Source: Pseudomonas sp. 10-1B (GTDB taxonomy: Bacteria > Pseudomonadota > Gammaproteobacteria > Pseudomonadales > Pseudomonadaceae). Taken from it: a stretch of DNA of 64,000 nucleotides. The stretch is taken from positions 124,001-188,000 of the forward strand of contig NZ_JYKS01000004.1 in the NCBI RefSeq assembly GCF_000935045.1, in the 5' to 3' direction. Below are positions 59,898 to 64,000 of the stretch, piece after piece (within the stretch, counting starts at the first letter, position 1; every line of letters begins with the position of its first letter). The position numbers were made by a program, and so were the translations under genes. The notes below the pieces were generated by a model, which saw only the letters and a program-made list of their open reading frames with translations, did not search any database and was not told the origin of the DNA.

Positions 59898-59916
59898 TTG
59901 AGAATCAATCTCGTTT
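59898..59916. promoter_or_regulatory. Candidate Fur box before the sigma4-FecR hybrid gene
   Basis: CTTGAGAATCAATCTCGTT has GAGAAT-CA-ATCTC symmetry like pseudomonad Fur sites. It lies about 70-85 bases upstream of ATG 59984. Confidence 0.45.
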
Positions 59917-59983
59917 CGCTTACGCTGGTCTCGCATCAAGGAAGATGCCCCCACCCCTCCCCCTTTTGAGCAAGGAGCTGTCC

Positions 59984-60499
59984 ATGACCCGCCTGCTGCT
60001 GCCCCTTGACCACCCAACCCCCGTTGCCGAGCACGATGCCGAAGATGCCCTGTTGCACGCGCTGAAGCGGCTACCTCGGCGCGTGCAGCAAGTGTTCCTG
60101 CTCAACCGCCTCGACCAGCTGGACTTCGCCAGCATCGCTGCCCGCCTCGACCTGCCCCTGGCGAGTATCGAGCGGCATATGGACCAGGCACTGCTGGCAG
60201 GCCGCTCGCGCCGGGACGTACTGGCGAGTGTCGCCGGGCAATGGTATGTGCGCCTGCAAAGCCCTCAGGTGACCGCGTGCGAACGCATCGATTTCCGCCG
60301 CTGGCTGGATGCGGACCCGGCGAACTTGCAGGCGTTTCACGAAACGGAACTGCGCTGGCGCAGCCTGTTGGCACCGGCACGGCAACTGGGCCACGACGGC
60401 TGGTACCGGCAAGGTCGCGCGGCGCTGTCGTTGGGCGGCTGTTCGGTTGCGGTCGGGCTGGGTGTGGCGGCGTTGGTGCTGTTTGGTTTTTGGGCCTGA
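59984..60499 (+). CDS. Hybrid sigma-70 region 4 / FecR N-terminal (DUF4880) membrane protein
   Basis: A 171-residue protein of mixed origin. Residues 20-70 (LKRLPRRVQQVFLLNRLDQL, IAARLDLPLASIERHMDQAL) match region 4 of FecI-type ECF sigma factors; there is no region 2. Residues 83-127 (VAGQWYVRLQSPQV, FRRWLDADPANLQAFHETEL) match the DUF4880 sigma-binding domain of FecR. Residues 147-169 are a hydrophobic helix ending the protein, so there is no periplasmic FecR domain. AAGGAG precedes the ATG at 59984. The frame continues upstream to 59801 but overlaps the prrF terminator. Confidence 0.8.
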   Translation: MTRLLLPLDHPTPVAEHDAEDALLHALKRLPRRVQQVFLLNRLDQLDFASIAARLDLPLASIERHMDQALLAGRSRRDVLASVAGQWYVRLQSPQVTACERIDFRRWLDADPANLQAFHETELRWRSLLAPARQLGHDGWYRQGRAALSLGGCSVAVGLGVAALVLFGFWA

Positions 60500-60548
60500 T
60501 CAACATGCGCGGGACGGGTGGAGCCCGGGGTCACCGAGACCACGGCCG

Positions 60549-61931
60549 CTAGCCAGCCAAACGCCGGAACACCAAACCAGAAGTCCCGCACATAACAGCA
60601 CACAGCAACATCACCGTGGCGATATCGGCCACCGAGGTTTCGCTACGCCCGTCCAACCCGGCCAGGCCCCCTAACAGCCCCCCTGCCAGGCTCACCGACA
60701 TGGCCATGGTCAACTGCACGGACATCGCCGACAACGAACTGGCCGCCGCCGAACGCTCACCGGGCACGTCCTGATAACTGGCAGCGCCCAGCGTCGAGAA
60801 CTGCAGTGAACGCACCAGACCTGCGGCGAACAACGCCGCTGCCATCAGCCAGACAGCAATATCATGATCGAAGCCGGCGCACAGGGCGATCCCCACACCG
60901 CTGAGCACGGCATTGCAACTGAGTACCCGTCGATAGCCGTAGCGCCGAACCAATGGCACGGCCAGCAGCTTCATCAGCAGCGCACCGACGCCACCACTGA
61001 CCACCAGCCAACCCGCCGCCAAGGGGCTCAAGCCCAAGCAGTTCTGCAGCAGCAGCACAATCAAGAACGGCTGGGCTGCCGAACCCAAGCGGAACAGCCC
61101 GCCACCCGCCTGGGCCACACCAAAGCTGCGCAAGCGCAGCAGCGACAAGTCCACCAATGGATTGGGATGTCGCCGGGCGTGCAGCAGATACCCCAACGCA
61201 CAGGCTACTCCAGCGGCCACCAACGCCATCGCCCAGGCTTGCGGCAACTGCCCTAGCCCCAGCGATTCCAGGCCGAACACTAGCATGGCCAGGGCCCCGC
61301 CGCTGAGCAGCAGGCCACGCATGTCCAGCGGTGGCACCGACCGTGCCGGGTAGTCCGGCACATGGCGCAGGATCAGCCAGCAACCGAGCAGGCAGATTGG
61401 CAGGTTGATCAGGAAGATCCAGTGCCAGGACAACACCGTCACCAGCAAACCGCCAAGCAACGGACCGACCAGCGGCCCCACCAGTGCCGGCAGGGCCAAC
61501 CAGGACATGGCCTGCAACAGCTGCTCGCGGCTCGACCAACGCAGGATGATCACCTGTCCCACCGGTGTCATCAATGCCCCGGCTGCCCCCTGCAGCATAC
61601 GCCCCAGGCATAGTTGCCAGAGCGTATCGGCCAGGGCACAGGCCAGCGAGGCACAGGTGAACAAACCCATCGCCGACAACATGACCTGACGCGGGCGAAA
61701 GCGCTCGGCGGCCCAACCGCTGACCGGCACGCACAAGGCCAGGGCAAGCATGTACAGCGACACCACCAAATTCATGCGCAGCCCCGGCTCGCCGAAATCG
61801 GCGGCCATCCGCGGCAGGGCGGTCATCACCGCTGTGCTGTCGAGCAGCTCCATGAACAATGCGGCACCGATGATCACCGGTACCTTGGGGCTTTGCACAT
61901 GGCCGGCGAGCAAAGCCGGCTGGGCGGTCAA
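60549..61931 (-). CDS. MFS drug exporter (DHA2/EmrB-QacA type)
   Basis: About 460 residues with 12-14 hydrophobic segments. LFMELLDSTAVMTALPRMAA is the helix-1 motif D1 of DHA2 exporters (LDxTxVNVALP-like); GWAAERFRPRQVM is motif A, and LPALVGPLVGPLLGG motif C. I place the start at TTG 61931, which overlaps the SfnB-like stop as TTGA; GTG 61898 is an alternative. The long frame back to 61997 lies inside the preceding gene. Probably cotranscribed with it. Substrate unknown. Confidence 0.85.
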   Translation of the reverse strand: MTAQPALLAGHVQSPKVPVIIGAALFMELLDSTAVMTALPRMAADFGEPGLRMNLVVSLYMLALALCVPVSGWAAERFRPRQVMLSAMGLFTCASLACALADTLWQLCLGRMLQGAAGALMTPVGQVIILRWSSREQLLQAMSWLALPALVGPLVGPLLGGLLVTVLSWHWIFLINLPICLLGCWLILRHVPDYPARSVPPLDMRGLLLSGGALAMLVFGLESLGLGQLPQAWAMALVAAGVACALGYLLHARRHPNPLVDLSLLRLRSFGVAQAGGGLFRLGSAAQPFLIVLLLQNCLGLSPLAAGWLVVSGGVGALLMKLLAVPLVRRYGYRRVLSCNAVLSGVGIALCAGFDHDIAVWLMAAALFAAGLVRSLQFSTLGAASYQDVPGERSAAASSLSAMSVQLTMAMSVSLAGGLLGGLAGLDGRSETSVADIATVMLLCAVMCGTSGLVFRRLAG

Positions 61932-63139
61932 AATAGCCCCGAGACAGGTGGACGAGTGCCCTTGAGCTGCCAGGCACCGACCACCGCCGCCTTCCACTGG
62001 CGCGGGTTATGATTGGCCACGGTACGGGCATTGCGCCAGTGGCGGTCGAAGTTGTGCTGGCGATCGGTGGTTGAGGCACCACCAACGTCGAACAGCGTTT
62101 CCGCGGCCTTGAGCGCCAGCTCGGCGACCATGTACTGGGTCTGCGCCACTTCGATGGCGGCCTGCTCCACGGTGGCTTCATCCAGTTGCGCGGCCCATGC
62201 CTTGTCGATGGTTGCAGCGGCCTTGAGGACCAGGGCCTCAGCGGCATAGGCACGGGCCGCGATATCACCTACAGACAGCTCTACATAGGGGTCATCTACC
62301 GAGCGGCTGGCCGTGCTGTGCTTGATAGGGCGCGCATGCTCGCGGGCGAAGCGGGTCGCGTCATCCAGCGCATTGCGGGCGATACCGGCCGACACAGTGG
62401 CAAGGAACAGTTGCAGGAACGGCGTGACGATGGTGCGCTTGCCCTCCTCCACGGTACGCGTGCGGATATCGCTGGCCTCGACGCGCACATTACGCAAGTG
62501 GGTGGTGCCGCTGGCGGTCAGGCGCTGGCCCATGGCGTCAAAGTCGTCGACCAACTCCAGGCCCTGGCGATCGCGAGGCAGGATGAACGACACTGGCTGC
62601 TCGTCCTCGTCCAGGGCAACGGCGCTGACGTAATCGGCGAACAACGCACCCGTGCTGTAGAACTTGCTGCCATTGGCGCGGAAATGCTCGCCCTCGCGCA
62701 CCAGGCGCGCGGCGATGGAACCATTGGCACCGCCCAGTTCCCAGCCGGCATTGCCGATCACCGCACCCTCGAGATAACGCGCGAACCAGCGCTCGCGCTC
62801 CTGCTCGGCACCTTCGGCCTGCGCGGCCAGCAGGCCTTCGACAAAGGCAAAACCTGGGCGCAGGGCCTGGGCCACGTTAGAGTCGGCAGAAGCAATCTGC
62901 AGCAGCAACTCGATCACATCGCTGACATTGCCGCCGGGGCCGCCGTACTGGCCAGGGATACGCACAGTGTAAATCCCGGCGGCCGCAAGCTGGGCAATGG
63001 CCTCATAGGGCAACTGACGTTCGCGCTCGCGCTGCCCGGCCCCTTCGCCGATCGCAGGCAACAAGGCCGTGATGCGGGCCTTAAGCGCTGCAACGCTGAC
63101 GGCCGGAGGCTGGGTAGGAAAACGTTGAAAAGAGGTCAT
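61928..63139 (-). CDS. SfnB/DszC-type flavin monooxygenase (acyl-CoA dehydrogenase fold)
   Basis: A 403-residue protein of the acyl-CoA dehydrogenase fold with the features of SfnB/DszC: RIPGQYGGPGGNVSDVIELL, GNAGWELGGANGSIAARLVR, FYSTGALFADYVSAVAL and the C-terminal HWRNARTVANHNPRQWK. No acyl-CoA dehydrogenase catalytic Glu is seen. Members use reduced FMN to oxidise sulfur compounds such as dimethylsulfone or dibenzothiophene. It lies between an ABC ATPase and an MFS exporter. Substrate is not certain. Confidence 0.85.
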   Translation of the reverse strand: MTSFQRFPTQPPAVSVAALKARITALLPAIGEGAGQRERERQLPYEAIAQLAAAGIYTVRIPGQYGGPGGNVSDVIELLLQIASADSNVAQALRPGFAFVEGLLAAQAEGAEQERERWFARYLEGAVIGNAGWELGGANGSIAARLVREGEHFRANGSKFYSTGALFADYVSAVALDEDEQPVSFILPRDRQGLELVDDFDAMGQRLTASGTTHLRNVRVEASDIRTRTVEEGKRTIVTPFLQLFLATVSAGIARNALDDATRFAREHARPIKHSTASRSVDDPYVELSVGDIAARAYAAEALVLKAAATIDKAWAAQLDEATVEQAAIEVAQTQYMVAELALKAAETLFDVGGASTTDRQHNFDRHWRNARTVANHNPRQWKAAVVGAWQLKGTRPPVSGLF

Positions 63140-63201
63140 GGTTCACTCCTTTAAATTCAGGATTCGTACAGAGGTAGCGGCTTGTGTGGGAGCGCCAGGC
63201 T

Positions 63202-64000
63202 TCAAATGGCAATCTTCCACAGTCGCGCTTCATCGAACAGGTCGAAGGCTTCGTGTTCCAGATCCAGCGGGGGCACCACCAGTTCGGCACCGCTGCCGGG
63301 CAGGCGCGGTACCGCGCCAAGCAACCGTTGGGTGTATTCGTGGGCAGGGCTCTCGAACAACTGCTCGACCGGTGCCTGCTCCACCACCTGGCCGTGACGC
63401 ATCACCAGCACGTCGTCGCTGACATGGCGGATCACCCCCAAATCGTGGGAGATGAACAGGTACGCCAGGCCCAATTCGTCCTGCAGGTCGGCCAGGAGAT
63501 CGAGCACCTGAGCCTGTACCGACACGTCCAGGGCCGAGACTGGCTCGTCGCAGATGATCACCTTGGGTTCGCTGGCAATCGCACGGGCGATTGCCACCCG
63601 CTGGCGCTGGCCACCCGACAGTTGCAACGGTCGGCGCTGGGCAAGCGCTGCCGGCAGACGCACCTGGTTGAGTAGCACAGCGATGCGTGCAGGCCTGGCG
63701 GGTGCCTCGATGCCGGCGACCTGCAGGGCGTCATCAAGGATCTGCGCTACGCTCCAGCGCGGGTCGAACGAGCCCAGCGGGTCCTGGTAGATCACGCTGA
63801 CCTCGCGGCGCAACGGCCTGCGCAGCGCCTCGCTCACGGCGTTGGCCGGGCCGTTCCAGGGCTGCCCGCGATAGAGGACTTCGCCCTCGTCGGGCTGCAG
63901 CAGGCCGAGGACGATGCGAGCCACGGTGGTCTTGCCCGAGCCGGACTCGCCGACAATGCCCAGGGTGCGCCCGGCCCGCAGGGTGAAGTCGACGCCCTGC
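63202..64000 (-). CDS. ABC transporter ATPase, oligopeptide/nickel (OppF/DppF) type, partial
   Basis: The 5' end is cut by the window. The 266 residues visible have Walker A GESGSGKTT near 63940, the Q-loop VSVIYQDPLGSFDPRWS, signature LQLSGGQRQRVAIARAIA, Walker B VIICDEPVSALD and H-loop ISHDLG, and the C-terminal ESPAHEYTQRLLGAVPRLPG typical of oligopeptide/dipeptide importers. It energises import at the inner membrane. It is transcribed toward the SfnB-like gene, 62 bases away, and may import the compound it oxidises. Confidence 0.92.
   Translation of the reverse strand, partial: QGVDFTLRAGRTLGIVGESGSGKTTVARIVLGLLQPDEGEVLYRGQPWNGPANAVSEALRRPLRREVSVIYQDPLGSFDPRWSVAQILDDALQVAGIEAPARPARIAVLLNQVRLPAALAQRRPLQLSGGQRQRVAIARAIASEPKVIICDEPVSALDVSVQAQVLDLLADLQDELGLAYLFISHDLGVIRHVSDDVLVMRHGQVVEQAPVEQLFESPAHEYTQRLLGAVPRLPGSGAELVVPPLDLEHEAFDLFDEARLWKIAI

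Noticed and set aside
59801-60499. Longer start for the sigma4-FecR hybrid gene
   Set aside because: The added codons begin inside the prrF terminator and encode no domain; ATG 59984 has AAGGAG upstream.

Overview
The window is high-GC chromosomal DNA from a fluorescent pseudomonad, most likely of the Pseudomonas putida group. The reasons are the many REP elements with the GCGGGCTTGCCCGCTCCCAC core at gene ends, the PrrF small RNA core, and a gene content and order that resemble P. putida (nhaB, reductive pyrimidine catabolism, the trehalose/alpha-glucan GlgE set, the liu leucine-degradation operon). Almost all of it is coding; both strands are used in short operons separated by REP pairs.

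Layout. (1) 1-9.9 kb: a dienoyl-CoA isomerase-type crotonase and the NhaB antiporter, then a segmental duplication. Copy 1 holds a RibD/DHFR-like reductase, a lipocalin remnant, a Nudix hydrolase and RNase Z. Copy 2 holds the reductase, a convergent toxin/immunity pair, an intact lipocalin (Blc) and RNase Z. The two RNase Z genes and their REP tails are almost identical. The toxin looks like a Tde1/Ntox15 HxxD DNase effector of a type VI secretion system, with a GAD-like/DUF1851 (Tdi1-like) immunity protein. (2) 9.9-18.2 kb: reductive pyrimidine catabolism: an M20 carbamoyl amidohydrolase and an NCS1 transporter on the minus strand, divergent from dihydropyrimidinase, PydX and PydA on the plus strand, then a TetR regulator. 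(3) 18.3-28.7 kb: a HigBA toxin-antitoxin pair with a palindromic operator, a gnd-zwf-GH15 operon, and an iron-uptake set (ECF sigma, FecR, TonB receptor, periplasmic esterase).

(4) 29.3-49.5 kb: two sets of alpha-glucan and trehalose genes. Plus strand: glgA-treZ-malQ-treY-DUF2934-glgX. Minus strand: glgE-treS/pep2-glgB. TreS converts trehalose to maltose, its fused kinase domain makes maltose-1-phosphate, GlgE polymerises it, GlgB branches the glucan, GlgX and MalQ trim and rearrange it, and TreY/TreZ convert linear ends back to trehalose, so the genes form a cycle. A lone autotransporter-type beta-barrel lies between the two sets. (5) 49.6-57.5 kb: an acyl-CoA ligase divergent from liuABCD, with two LiuR-type palindromes between them. 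(6) 57.7-64 kb: two tandem XRE-S24 repressor paralogues with lost autocleavage residues, a small Pseudomonas protein, a Fur-controlled PrrF sRNA, a hybrid sigma-region-4/FecR-N-terminal membrane protein, and a minus-strand sulfur-type set (ABC ATPase cut by the window end, SfnB-like flavoprotein, MFS exporter).

Most promising for new biology: the sigma4-FecR hybrid beside PrrF, the paired non-cleaving S24 repressors, and the orphan T6SS-type DNase/immunity pair inside a recent segmental duplication. I saw no tRNA, rRNA, CRISPR array, transposase or prophage structural gene.
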